From NCBI GenBank assembly GCA_018873225.1, contig JAEILZ010000001.1, positions 620,001 to 684,000 on the forward strand: a stretch of DNA of 64,000 bases, in the 5' to 3' direction. Under the pieces are notes generated by a model that made no database searches, was not told the DNA's origin, and saw only the letters and a program-made list of their open reading frames with translations. Shown piece after piece: positions 33,367-44,583 of this stretch. Origin of the DNA: [Phialemoniopsis] sp. UDSM-2020 (taxonomy: Eukaryota; Ascomycota; Sordariomycetes; Thyridiales; Thyridiaceae). The first letter of the stretch is position 1. Every line of letters starts with the position of its first letter. The translations under genes and the position numbers were made by a program.

Positions 33367-34746
33367 ATGCTCGCCAAACACAACCGGCAAGCCATGGACG
33401 AACACGCCTCCGCCTCATCGGGCGGCGCCCCGGTGCCCTTTGGCAACGAGATGCGCAAACTCTTCAACTTCAGCGACACCTACCGGCCCATGAACCACGG
33501 CTCCTGGGGCACTTTTCCCAAAGCCATCATGGACGAGCGCATCGCGCACCAGCGCGCCTTCGAGGCCCGCACCGACATCCACAAGTACCAAGACACCCCG
33601 CGCCTGATCGCCGAGTCCCGCGCCGCCGTCGCCCCCTTGCTCGGCGCCCCCGCGGACGAGGTCGTCCTCGTGCCCAACGCCTCGACGGGCGTCAACACTG
33701 TCCTGCGCAACCTGGTCTACCGCGAGGGCGACGTCATCATCTATTTCAGTAGTGTGTACGACGCGTGCCGCCGGACGGTCGAGTCGCTCGCCGAGACGAC
33801 GCCCGTGCGCGGGTGGCAGGTCGAGGTGGAGCACCCGCTCGAGGACGACGAGGTCGTGCGCCGGTTCCGCGAGGGGATCCTGGCGGCGCAGAGCGCGGGC
33901 AAGAGGGTCGTCGTCGCTGACTTCGAGACAGTCATGTCGCTGCCCGGCGCGCGCCTGCCGTGGGAGAGACTGTGTGGGGTGTGCAAGGAGTTTGGCGTGC
34001 TGTCGCTCGTCGACGCGGCGCATGGGATCGGGCACATTGACTTGACGCACACGGCCGAGGTGGCGCCGGATTTCTTGGTGACCAACTGCCACAAGTGAGT
34101 ACACCCCGTCCACGACAGATGGTCGTTCATTGACATCCTCAAAAGGTGGCTGTTCACCCCGCGCGGCTGCGCGGCGCTCTACGTGCCCAAGCGCAACCAG
34201 CACCTCATCGGGACAAACTTCCCGACCTACCACGCGTACCAGCCGCCCTCTGTGCGCGCGGGTCTGGACGTCAATACCTACTTCCTGTCGCTGTTCATCG
34301 ACCTCGCGACCCTCGACGTGAGCGCCTTCTTCTGCATCCCCGCGGCCATAAAGTGGCGCGACGAGGTCTGCGGCGGCGAAGCGCGCATCCGCGAGTACTG
34401 CTTCGACCTCGCGCGGCGGGGAGGGGACCGCGTCGCCGAGATGCTCGGCACCGAGGTCATGGACAACGCCAGCCACTCTGTGCGGCAGTGCTGCTTTGCC
34501 AACATCCGCCTGCCGGTCGAGGTAGGAACGGACTTTGCAGAGAGTGAAGTGGGCAAGGTGTCGGACTACTTGTATGATACGGCGATGGACGAGTTCGACA
34601 CGTATTTCCAGGTCAAGTACGACGGCGGCAGGTTCTGGGTACGCCTGAGCGCGCAGGTCTATCTGGAGATGGAGGACTTTGAGTGGAGCGGGCGCACGCT
34701 GGTTGAGCTTTGCAAGAGAGTGCGGGAGGGCAAGTGGAGGAGTTGA
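33367..34746 (+). CDS. Class-V PLP enzyme, isopenicillin-N-epimerase-like
   Basis: Exons 33367-34094 and 34146-34746 give 442 residues. The fold is that of class-V aminotransferases and cysteine desulfurases. MNHGSWGTFP and VLVPNASTGVNTVLRNL bind the cofactor phosphate; the Asp of LSLVDAAHGIGHIDL pairs with the pyridine nitrogen; and the Lys in TNCHKWLFTPRG, right at the exon junction, forms the Schiff base. The HxxHWLFTPRG-like context is typical of the fungal proteins annotated as isopenicillin N epimerase or related to hercynylcysteine lyase. No other beta-lactam gene is nearby, so the name reflects similarity only. The first ATG in the frame is at 33367; the acceptor reads AAAAG. Probably cytosolic. 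Confidence 0.92.
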
Positions 34747-34963
34747 GGGGCCATCAGGTACGTCAAATGAAGAGACCGGAATTAGGGCTGAAAGGACGTC
34801 TATTACATTGTCATCAGGGACGCAGAACGCCCCCTATTAGATTAGATCTATATGATACATCGTTCCACCCCAAAAGAGAAAAAAAAAAGTTCCCTTCCGG
34901 TCACAACTTTTCTTCGCAGTCCGACAGGACATCACGACTGGCTTACAACTCTCGAGACTCCAT

Positions 34964-35658
34964 TTACAGAGCAAGAGCAGCAAGGCCGAGCAGAGCAGCG
35001 ACGCCGATGGGGGCAGCGGCGGCGGCACCGGCAGTGACCTGGGGAGGCTGGGTGGCCTTGGTGGTGCCGTTGCCGGCGGCGGTGGTGGTGGGCTTGCACG
35101 AGTTGCAGACGGTGCTGGTGAAGGTGCTCGAGACGACGACCTGGCTGGAGGAGGCGGCGGACGAGGCCTGGCTGGTGGCGGCGGAGGTCTGGGCGGCAGA
35201 GGAAGAGGGGGCCGGGGCCGAGGTGGACGGGGCAGGAGCCGAGGTGGACGGGGCCGGGGCCGAGGTCTGGGGAGCGCTGGTGGCCGGGGCGGAGGAGCTG
35301 CTCTGGACGGCGGCGGCGGCCTCGCAGTACTTGCCGGCGGCGTTGACGAACTCGCCTATAGGAGTAGGATGGTCAGCTTCTCATTCACGGTGGTACGGTG
35401 GTGAGGCATTTATGTGTGAAACGTACCGATGGCGACGGTGATGCCGCACTTCTCAATGACGCAGGTGGTGGCGGCGTCGGCGACGGCGACGTAGGTGTCG
35501 CGCTCGCAGATGCACTTGCCGTCGTTGACGTCGCAGCTGGTGACGGCCTTGACGGCGTCGGTCAGGCAGGGGACGCCGCACGACGGGAAGTAGTCGCTGG
35601 GGTTCTGGGCGGCGGCGAGGCCGGCGACGGCGAGGGCGGCAGCGGCGATGAACTTCAT
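34964..35658 (-). CDS. CFEM-domain GPI-anchored protein
   Basis: Exons 35658-35427 and 35355-34964 give 207 residues. Signal peptide MKFIAAAALAVAGLAAA, then a complete CFEM domain with eight cysteines (FPSC, VPC, TSC, GKC-I-C, TTC, EKC, KYC) that ends just into exon 2. The aspartate in SCDVNDGKCIC sits where CFEM proteins coordinate heme iron. A Ser/Ala/Pro/Thr-rich stalk follows, including three units close to STSAPAP encoded by 21-bp repeats near 35215-35275, then a C-terminal hydrophobic tail (APIGVAALLGLAALAL) for the GPI anchor. Expected at the plasma membrane or wall, in heme/iron uptake or host interaction. CATATAAG on the minus strand near 35822-35831, about 165 bp upstream, may be the TATA box. 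Confidence 0.9.
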
Positions 35659-37159
35659 CTTGACGAACGGTTTTGGTATATACACACGGGTAGTTGAGTG
35701 TTTTTGATTTGGAAGAGCGAAGGTACTTGCTAACGAGCGACTTTTGTATGATATACAGCGGGATGAGAGGAAAAGAAGGGGGAGAGAGATTGGGGTGCAG
35801 GCAGTTGGAGGAACGGGCCGGGCTTATATGGCCCGTACTGCAGCGTTTTTTCTTGTTTATGACTAACTAGTCGACATCTTGCCTAGCCCCAGGCACAATG
35901 AAGAAAATAGCTACCTGCAGCTTTTGTCTTGCTCGTGTTGGTGATGCTCCACGCAGCCGGTGGCGTTGGCACCTTGCCTGATGAGGGCGTCATGGAGGAG
36001 CCCGGCTGCACGAGCTAATTCACTCAGGTGTGTCTCATTTCAGGGAAGTGGAAGGGGAAAAGATAGGGGAGTGGCTACCAAACAAGAGAAGTTCGGCTAA
36101 GAAAGAGGAGCCGATCTCGCAAGCCTCAAGCGACGGTGGTCTTGAAAGGGTCTTGGCGAGAGAGCTAGTTGCCAATGTACCAACAACAAGATCGAACGGA
36201 GTGACTTACCCTGACAAGCCACAGAGGTTCGAGGCCGGCCAATGGGGAAGCCAGCCCATACGAAAAGCACGGCGGCAAGCGGAGAGCGCTCCCCAATGGA
36301 GAAGAACCAGGGCGGATTTATTTCACAATAGAAGTACTAGATCTGTGGGCGGTCGTGTTGTTGGTTGGGGTGTGATGAAAAATTTATCTGATGATCAGAT
36401 AAGATCGAGCCAAAAGGTACCATGGCGCCCCCACTTGGACGACCGTGCTATTGACAGCCAACCCACACACACCACCCCGACGAGAACGGCCATTGGCTCG
36501 CCCAGGTTCAGCCAGTTTATGCTTGAGCAGGGAATGGCTAAGCTCTGGACCTCTAATTTGAGACGATCCTCGTCAAGCGCGAAAAAGTGAGGGAGACGAG
36601 GTGTGGTTGCTGGGTCCGCTTGTTCGTGCCGGATCGTCATGGGGGGAGCTGAGCTGAAAGCTACCCCGGTAATCCTGGTGATCCGCATCCATCCGAGCTC
36701 AGGCCATTTCGCTGTTGCATAAATAGCATTGTGATGAAGAGCGAAGAAGTAACGGGCAATCACCAGAAATGCATGCTCTCGTCTGCTCGAGTGATCATTA
36801 CTTAGCTCACAGTTCATTACAAGATCTCGGCTTAAGAATCCATTGTCTATCGACGCTGTGAAAATTGGCTCTGGACCATCAGTGCGGCGTCTTCTGCGGC
36901 CTTTTCACAAGGAGCGGATGGGCGGATGGTCTCTCTTTGTTCTAGACAAATCAACAAAGTAGACAGACCGTAGACGAGTGTACGTCACAGCAACGTGAAG
37001 GCAGTAATTGCCGATCAATAGAAGAACTGAGCCGTTGGAATGAAGCACTCGCATATCTTTTCACGGTAATCTGCTCACAGTGTGCCGGCTGTGTCCGCAC
37101 TCTGTCGTGCCAGTTCGGTGCTCAATTTGAACCGATAAGTCCTAAGCATAACGGTCATC
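35659..37159. other. Gene-free 1.5 kb
   Basis: Between the CFEM gene promoter side and the 3' end of the GNAT gene. A plus-strand open frame of 186 codons (36030-36590) is Arg/Ser-rich, has no homologous feel and no splice structure, so it is not called. No repeats seen. Confidence 0.4.
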
Positions 37160-37901
37160 TCATGCCTTCCGTTGCATCTGCCCAAGAACATGAGGCCGCT
37201 TCTGATCCCACTCGTCCCACACAATGGAGTACCAAGCAGTGTGCCTCCCGGGAAGCTCCTCTTTGGTGCCGTTCCGCCTCTGCAGCTCCTCTGCCGGCAG
37301 TCCCATATTGCCAAGCCAGACGCGCGCCCACCTCGTTATGCCTTCGAACTCGAACCCCATCCGTAGGGCGGTCTTTCGCGACTTCTCGTGTCCAGAGTGG
37401 CACTTCCACTCGACGCGCCGTAGACCAAGGCCGCCCGCGGACGGCGGGTCGAGAGTGTAGCAGAGTACGAGGCCGATGGCATTCGACGCGACATGAGAGC
37501 GCTGAGAGGCAGGAAAGATGAGGATGCCGATCTCTGTAACGGCATTGGCTGGATCCGTGCCCGTCAGGAGGACTACTCCGGCGTACTTGTTTCTACCCGC
37601 GCGTTCAGCAACCTTATCGATGACCATGAAGAGGCATGCCGCCGGATTGGCGGCGATAGGTTCGCAGAACTTGGTCAACAAGTCCTGTTCTGTATGGACC
37701 TCGGGGAAGGCGATATAGGTAAATACTTCTGGGGTAGCTTTGATCACCTCGACGCAGGGTGCGGCATGTTCACTCGGCTGCCAAGGTCAGGTTGAGGTCC
37801 ACTCTGCTGGGCGGAGTGACTCAGCGTACATCAAACGGCACGAGAGCAACAAGCTCGTTTTCCAAGAGCCGTTGCTCGTAGTGAAAGACTCCACTGGGCA
37901 T
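37160..37901 (-). CDS. GNAT-family N-acetyltransferase
   Basis: Exons 37901-37830 and 37777-37160 give 229 residues. It belongs to the RimJ/RimL-like GNAT group that transfers an acetyl group from acetyl-CoA to an amine. Visible blocks: AGVVLLTGTDPANAVTEIGILIFPASQRSHVASNAIGLVL (the central strands and cofactor region) and LGLRRVEWKCHSGHEKSRKTALRMGFEFEGITR (the C-terminal strand and helix, near-diagnostic for this fungal group). The short first exon (24 codons, MPSGVFHYEQRLLENELVALVPFD) is inferred from a clear GTACGC donor and GGCAG acceptor and matches the usual start of these proteins. The substrate cannot be deduced. Probably cytosolic. Confidence 0.86.
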
Positions 37902-38564
37902 TCTGTGTACTGACACTGGCTGTGCCTGTGTGCTTGTTCTGGTATATGGTCTAGGTGCTGCAGCGCAACAGTCACTCCCTGAACCCCGTCACTCCTTTGA
38001 AAGTCTCGTACCGCTCGCGATGCAATAAAACAGCAAACAATGGCAAACTTGAGATCGCAATTAAATGACGTCAAACACCAAAACGAGGTATTTTATGAGC
38101 CCTTTCGAAGCAGCTACACCTTCCTATCTCGCTCCGTCAGTGCAATGGCAGCGGTGAGGCAGACGGTGTGTCCGGCCTGGCCTGACTAAGCTTAGGGATC
38201 CCCGCTCGACCGGAGATGCAGAAATTCCAGGGTCGGGCACGTGATGTTCACCTGCTGAGTAAGAGCATTGCGCACGGGCCTCCCCAGCCAATGGCCCAGC
38301 ATTTGAAAGCTTGGACCCCGAGATTATTGGCGTTCTGACGGTGGCGTGGCGGGCACTTCGCTGAAGTGCAGGCGCGACTGGAGATCTTCGGATATCAGTC
38401 GGCATTGCTATTTTCGCCCTACTCACTCACACCAGAGCACCTACACCACATACAATTGACACCAGACGGCCAGCCAGTCACACGGCTGCATTTTTTATAT
38501 TGAACGACACCCTCACGCACAAACTCGAGACCTCTGCTGCTGGCGTCTCTGCCGCGCCGAGGAC
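37902..38564. promoter_or_regulatory. Intergenic 663 bp between divergent genes
   Basis: Holds the promoters of the GNAT gene and the nine-exon Zn2Cys6 gene. The segment before 38565 is CA/CT-rich (long leader likely). No repeat or RNA gene seen. Confidence 0.42.
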
Positions 38565-41444
38565 ATGTCAGATCCCCACGACAGTCCCGACCTCGAAAAC
38601 CTCACCCCCGAAGAGGCGAGCCGCATCATCCACTCTCATCGCAAAGTCAGATATGGTACGCCCGCCCCTTGTCCCCGGTCCCCCGAGCCCACTCGGAGCC
38701 CGGATGCAAATCCCGACTCATCCATATTGCATCCTCATCCTCGCGACGTGCCTCCCTGCCCGGGCTTTGCTGAGAGAGGGGTTGCCCCCGTCGCGTGCCA
38801 AGACCGCTGGGAGCTAATCATGAGATACAGGCACCGCATGCTGGCCTTGTCGCCAACGCAAGGTGAAATGCGACAACAAGCAGCCCTGTGAGAACTGCAT
38901 CAAGCGCGATCACGCCCAATTGTGCTCCTACAAGCCCAATCGCTCTTCTACGGGCAAAGGTCACGGTTCCGCACATGCTTCGGTCATCTCGGACGGGGCG
39001 AACCTGGCCAAGAAGCGGCATCACTCGCCCGACGAGCATGACGACGCCCGCCCCGGTCCCGGTCCCGGTCCCGGCATCGAGGCTGCTGCTATCAAGCCCT
39101 ACGGTAAGTGCGCGAGCTTGACGGGTCGTTGCGCTGTCCGTACGTCATACTGATGCTATGCAGTCAACGACGACTCTGCGGAGGTGTCGCGTTATCTCGG
39201 TCAGAACAGTATACCCGCCTTACTGCGAGAACAGACGACATCCGAACCTCGAGAGGGTGTCGAATATATCCGTCAAGACATGCGGTCCATCTTTGGGCTC
39301 GACAACTCGGCCCCCTTCCCACTCATATCATCGCAGCACCTCGACCGCATGACAACCGACATAGCTGCCGAGCTGCCATCAGATCGCGAGGTCATGAAGT
39401 ATGTTTTCATTCATTGAGGCATCCCGCCACACCCTGGCACCTGCCACTTTAGCTCTAATTGAGATTTCTATCTTCCGCAACATCCATTACTGACCTTCCC
39501 ACAAGACTCTTCCGCACCTACAAAGAAACGCCCCACAAGTTCTGGGGCTTCGTCATCGACATCGACGAGCTCGAGTCGAGGTTGATGAATTATCTCGAGG
39601 ACCGCGCAAAGAATGCCAAGAACTCCATCAAGGGTACCAAACCCGTCTCGGCGTCATGGCTCGCCATACTCTTCGCTGTGCTCGCCGTGGGCTCACAGTA
39701 CCACGATTCACCATATCACATCCGCACTCGAGACTCTCAGAGATATATCCAGATCTCGTTCCACTTCCTCATGGTTGGAAACTTCCTGCTCCGGTATGCT
39801 GTCCTCTTGTCATCCTCGCTCGCGATAGACTGACTGACCTATGTTGATAGTCCCAACTTCGACTCCATACAAGCATTACTTCTCACCGGCTTCGTCCTAC
39901 TGAATGACATGAAAGCCGAAGCCTCTTGGGCACTACTTGGACTCACCATCCGTCTTGCACAATCGCTTGGTCTAGACCGCGCCTCACATATGGAGGGTCG
40001 TCAGTCACCTGATATCGCACATAGAGAACTGATCAGAAGGAAATTATGGTATGTTCAGACTGTCGGCTACAATTCTGAAACCTGTCGCTAAAACCTTTTA
40101 GGTGGAAATGCGTTTGGCATGACAACCTAACGTCACTATCATTCGACCGGTAAGATAGCTTGTTGGCTTGTGTACTTCAACATCACAACTGACTGTCTTC
40201 ACAGCTCGCCAATGACAAATGTGATCACGAGTCCCCCACCCATGCTGCCGGGCAGCGAAGGCAACTGGTCATACATCGAGGGCATGTACAAACTAACCGA
40301 CATCATCGCAAGGCGCCTCAACCCCGACACGAATGCCAACGCCACATACGAACAGATCCTCGCAAACTGCGACGAGTTCGAGTCAATACGTACCAACATC
40401 AAGCCACAATTCCGGTCGAAGGAGGCATGCAAGACTGCAACGGACAGATTGCAGTACTTTGCAGTCAGACTGCACACATCATTCGCCATCTCGGTCTGCT
40501 GCCGTCCCGCTCTGAGGAGAGGAGACGGTGGTAATCTAGATGCCGCGCAGAAGCAAGAGCTCGCTGAGAAGTGCAAACAGAACCTCACGGAGACGGTCCG
40601 CATGTTCCTCTCCATGCACCAGCTTTCCGTGATTCCGACAAGGTCGTGGGCCTTTACCTACAACGGCCTGTCGTCCGCCGTCCTCCTGGGTATCCTCGGC
40701 GAAACCAAGACGGACCCGGAGGTACGACAGCTCCAAGGCGACCTCATAGCCGCACTTTCCGCGACCGCCGCCAAAGAGCAGTCGTCCCCCCAGATCTCGC
40801 ACATCCACAAATCGGACAGGGATATCGAGCTATCAGGCCCGCTATCCCGTGCGTTGATGGCGCTTAAGAACATCTACGACCACGGCTCGATCACTGGGCA
40901 GAACATCAAGAACGAGTCACGCCGCAACTCAGGCGCGCTCATGCAGTCTCAGTCCTCGCAGCAGTCGGCCATCGGGACTGGCAATGGGAACGGGGGTGCG
41001 CAAAAGGGACCCACTTCGTACCCCGGAACCGTGCCGTCGGGTCTGGATCCACATCAAGATGCGGCTTTGGCGATGGCGGAAATGCAGAATGGGAACAATA
41101 TGCAGGATTTCACTGGGTATGTATAACATCAGTGAGTCCAGAGTCGGAGTGCATGATGCTGACTAGGATAGCAGTACACTACCATACGTCCCGTCGCTGC
41201 AGCCCGGGACGACGCTGCCCGACATGACCAACATCGATCCGGCGACGTACATGTCGCCTATGGATCTGTACGATCAGATCTTCTGGGGTATGGCTTTCTT
41301 GAAGATATTTTTCTGGGAAACATTGAGCTAACCTCCTGTCTAGAATCTCCCGATCCGTGGAACACGGGCATGGACACGATGAACTTTGACTTCCTGGCTC
41401 AGCCGCCACCCGGGCAGCCGCCTCAGCAGCAGTTTTACTTTTAG
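38565..41444 (+). CDS. Zn2Cys6 transcription factor, nine exons
   Basis: Exons 38565-38655, 38831-39103, 39164-39398, 39506-39793, 39851-40048, 40102-40149, 40205-41116, 41175-41287 and 41344-41444 give 752 residues in one frame. The zinc cluster starts exon 2: CWPCRQRKVKC, then QPC, ENC and a final Cys after eight residues (AQLC). The fungal regulatory domain includes WLAILFAVLAVGSQYHDSP, WALLGLTIRLAQSLGLDR and RRKLWWKCVWHDNLTSLSFDR, where the last block is split by two introns. A low-complexity Gln/Asn/Gly part and an acidic/aromatic C-terminus (DTMNFDFLAQ) could activate transcription. Intron 1 is long (175 nt); intron 3 ends ACAAG. It looks intact, unlike the regulator at 22.6 kb. Target genes unknown. 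Confidence 0.92.
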
Positions 41445-41852
41445 ACAGTCCCATCGCCAAAAAGGCAGGTTCTTCCACACCCAAAATCGGGGCAATTGTT
41501 CAAAATTTTTGGTCAAGGGTAGCGATCGGATCTCAGGGCGCTAGCATTTATGTAATTCAAATTTAAAGCTGCATGTCTGACCATTGTCATTTTTTAAGCT
41601 CTTAAATCTAAACTGATCCCCAATCATCTTTTCCTTGCCAAATTCAGCCACGAATGAGTTTGCCCCTCTATCACCCTCTTCTCATTGGGCATCTCCCACG
41701 CAGCTAATGCGGTTCCAAAAATTGAAAGACCTGCGCCAAGTTTATCAGACGTCCTGGCATGACATGTCAATCTTTTAGTTCCAGTGACGGCACGCTCATC
41801 GCCGGAGCAGACGATCGGAATTCAGAGGACTAGCGCTACTCACTATATACTG
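41445..41852. other. Intergenic 408 bp, converging gene ends
   Basis: AT-rich stretch between the 3' end of the Zn2Cys6 gene and that of the small membrane protein gene. Nothing further noticed. Confidence 0.45.
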
Positions 41853-42247
41853 TCACAGAGCATTCACAGATTGGCGCCGAACCAACCTTTGTTCTCTCGT
41901 ACGAGTTGTTTCCGTTTCACGAATACACTGCAAAGGGTTAGGATTTTGATCTCAAAAAAATACGCGACCTTGGCAGTACTCACGAACTCGACCTGCTCCG
42001 CGTCAATAGAGTACAGGCATCTCGATGGTGAGTTTGCTTCGTCTGAAGCACTGGATTCCGCCGGTAACAGCCCACGCTCAGCTGTATCTTCAGGAGCTTG
42101 CTCGGCGTTCATGGCTGTACCACTGGGCTGTTGGCCAAGGGAACGAAAGTATCCCTTTCGAGCCAGTTGCCTGGCGATAACTGTACCAGGAATGCACATT
42201 ATGAACAAGGCCACAACGGCAATGGTGGCTTCTGGTGACAGAGGCAT
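41853..42247 (-). CDS. Small one-helix membrane protein, copy A
   Basis: Exons 42247-41984 (88 codons) and 41927-41853 give 112 residues. I do not recognise the family. Residues about 8-25 (TIAVVALFIMCIPGTVIA) are one hydrophobic helix near the N-terminus, followed by basic ARQLARKGYFR, so the rest should face the cytosol. The middle is acidic and Ser-rich; the second exon is basic (ETETTRTREQRLVRRQ). A relative 1.5 kb away has the same length of first exon, the same intron phase and position, and the same MPLS-x-EATIA start. This paired conservation is what makes such a small gene credible. Function unknown. Confidence 0.65.
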
Positions 42248-43754
42248 GCCTCAGTGGTGCAATTGAACCGTCCGGGCCGTGGGGAAAAGATCTACAATTG
42301 AAAGTGATGAAACTTCAACACTTAATCGATCAAGGTGTTCATCTGGACTGATGAGAAGAGTTGAAAGAGTTGGGCTGCTTGCGGGCTTGGTCTTATAAAC
42401 TTCTTGTGCATCGCTGTCTGCATCTGGAAACACACGAGACGATGGCCTACCTCCCCTACGCATGCCCAAGGCCTGAGCCGATTCGCCCTGGTATGCGCGT
42501 CCCGACAAAACGGCCAAGTGTTGATGCGTGGCTGATCCCTAGCCAGATGGGGCAATTTTCAGCGGAGCGGTGTGTGCATTGCATTAGCGTTGGCTTTCAA
42601 AGCTCGATTGTGCAAGCAAAAGCTGGCAAGGGATGCCTAATTGGACCTGGACGGGGAGTCCTTCCTGTGCAGGCCCGATGTAGCCGGTCGGTCTAGCCAG
42701 GAACGGCAAGTCAAAATTACATAAATACATAAAATTTGATAAATTGATTTCAAGCATCGGGTCAAAAAATACATAAATACATAAAATACGATAAATCTAA
42801 CTGAATGATTGGACATAAGGCACCAGAGACGGAGATCAGGTAAAGTCAGCCAAACCAGTCAAAGCTGGGCGTAAAAAGCATCATTGATGCCCCTCCTCTT
42901 GTTTGTCCGATCTCACAAGCAGAAAATGCCTAGTTCCTTTGGTCGGTTACAAGGCCAAGATAAATGCGTGCAGGCCTTCCCGAGGCTCTCTCGCGCTGCT
43001 TGCTGTACCGTCCTAAGTGGTCTTTCAGTCATTCTGTCGCATTTGCTGATGCGAGTGGACAAGTTCGACGTGCAATCCCTCGTTAAGTTCCTCGCACATG
43101 CATCAGAAACATCCTCAAGGATGGTCTGCCGGGTCACCATATACACCTTCATCTCTAGTACTGTCGAGGTTCGCGCTCTATAGCCCCTGGACCTTGTAGA
43201 TACTCAACATCCGAAGCGACGAATTATCTCAATGGTTGCCTCTCCAAATGAATTGTTCTCAAATTCGAGGCATCGCCCATCCGCAGCTCATTCCTTTCAT
43301 CGACCTGAGCTACCTTCACCATTGAGCTCGAATATCGTCACTACATGAGCGTCCACTTGATTTATATCCTTTTCATTCGAAGCAGGGGTTGCACTGGTGG
43401 TATTTATCATTACGTGCGTTCCCATTCCCGGTTTCTTTGTTATAAACGGCTGCTTCCATCGACTCTTTCTGCGTGTCAAGCTCTGCAACGACTTTCAGCA
43501 CGTTCGACAACCGAGAGCTACCCCAGTACCCGCAGCACCAATCTTTTCATGATCAACAATGTCTGCGACTCGAGAATGAAATTTTGATTTGCAGGTTTTG
43601 TCAAATTGATATAGATACATTTTGCGAAAGACCTCACAGCCCTCCCAAACATGATAATCCGGCCATCGGACCATGATTGCAACTTTTCCTCCGCTATGAG
43701 CATAGCATCAGTTCTATATAATCTTCTTGGTGGCAAGCCCGGCTTTATTCCTCT
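42248..43754. other. Gene-free 1.5 kb between the two small-gene copies
   Basis: Contains the direct AT-rich repeat at 42710-42797 (listed separately). Short open frames are present on both strands but none is recognisable. It carries the promoter of copy A. Confidence 0.45.
42710..42797 (+). repeat. Direct AT-rich repeat, two copies of about 36 bp
   Basis: GTCAAAATTACATAAATACA (from 42710) and GTCAAAAAATACATAAATAC (from 42761) begin two nearly equal units that both continue ATAAAAT and GATAAAT. Copies span about 42710-42745 and 42761-42797. It could be a remnant of an AT-rich insertion or a local duplication. Confidence 0.6.
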
Positions 43755-44151
43755 CTATCGTCTTGGAGGTGCATACTGGCGATGAGTCCAAGTCTGCTCT
43801 CTTGATCGTATTGTTTCACTGATCCACTGCTATTGCTTAGTTCCTGCATACCACTTCCGAGGACCAAGAAACGCAGAGAGTACTTACAAACTCCAGTTGC
43901 ACGGTGTCATTGGGATGCATGGGTATCAATGGGGAGTCTTCATTTTGGAGTGTACTCGACTCTCCGAGTAGTAGCCCAAGCTCAATTGCTTCGTCAGAAG
44001 CTTGCTGGACCCTTGTGTCCGGATCGACAGGCTGTAGACCGAGGAAGCGAAAGTATCCCAATTGCGTAAGCCGCCGAGCAATGATTGTGCTAGGAACACA
44101 CATGAGAAGCAAGGCCACGAGGGCAATTGTAGCTTCTGCGGATAGAGGCAT
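43755..44151 (-). CDS. Small one-helix membrane protein, copy B
   Basis: Exons 44151-43888 (88 codons, the same as copy A) and 43826-43755 give 111 residues. The N-terminus MPLSAEATIALVALLLMCVP matches copy A at most positions, then STIIARRLTQLGYFRFLGLQP parallels its counterpart. The middle has diverged (SDEAIELGLLLGESS against AEDTAERGLLPAESS-like residues). The acceptor at 43827 was chosen because the resulting second exon (WISETIRSREQ) aligns with that of copy A (CIRETETTRTREQ); a nearer CAG gives no match. One helix near the N-terminus, basic cytosolic flank, no known motif. Unrecognised. Confidence 0.65.
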
Positions 44152-44583
44152 ATGTGGGCTAAATGAACAAATTGAGTCGTGAGAAGGGGTTTTGGACAGA
44201 ACAAGGCACAAGTCACTGATGAATCCAGAGCACGGATTTGTATTGCAGAAAAGAAAAGGCTGTACTTTATAGTAAATATAATTTACTCCTCGACATTGCA
44301 CATGATTTTGATGTAGACAAACTAGGCCGCACTGGTCATCTTTTCCATGGGTGCAGGCTTGCGGTTTCTGTGCAGGCTTGCGGTTTCTGTGCAGGCTTGC
44401 GGTTTCTGTGCAGACTTGCGGTTTCTGGCTGACATGCAATTTAAGCCCCTGTCACCAGTGACTTTCCAGGACTAGCGACGTCGTATGCGTGCGCGTGGGG
44501 AAACTTCAAATTAGTACGAGCCTTGTCGATTGGGTCGACTGTTATTTTTTTTTTGAAAAGAATATGAGATATTGCATAGATTT
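44152..44583. other. Intergenic 432 bp with minisatellite
   Basis: Lies between the promoter side of copy B and the 3' end of the MDR oxidoreductase gene. The four-copy 19-bp repeat is its only clear structure. Confidence 0.5.
44351..44426 (+). repeat. Minisatellite, 19-bp unit, four copies
   Basis: Unit GTGCAGGCTTGCGGTTTCT at 44351-44369, 44370-44388, 44389-44407 and 44408-44426. The first three copies are identical and the fourth has one change (GCAGAC). It lies about 200 bp upstream of the copy B start codon. Confidence 0.93.

Noticed and set aside
33415..34476. Minus-strand open frame of 353 codons
   Set aside because: It mirrors the PLP enzyme and reads across its intron. The plus strand has the cofactor-binding motifs.
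7469..34746. A secondary-metabolite gene cluster
   Set aside because: P450, transporter, oxygenase and regulators are present, but there is no polyketide synthase, peptide synthetase, terpene cyclase or prenyltransferase core gene.
36030..36590. Plus-strand frame of 186 codons
   Set aside because: Arg/Ser-rich without motif, signal or conserved-looking blocks; probably chance.
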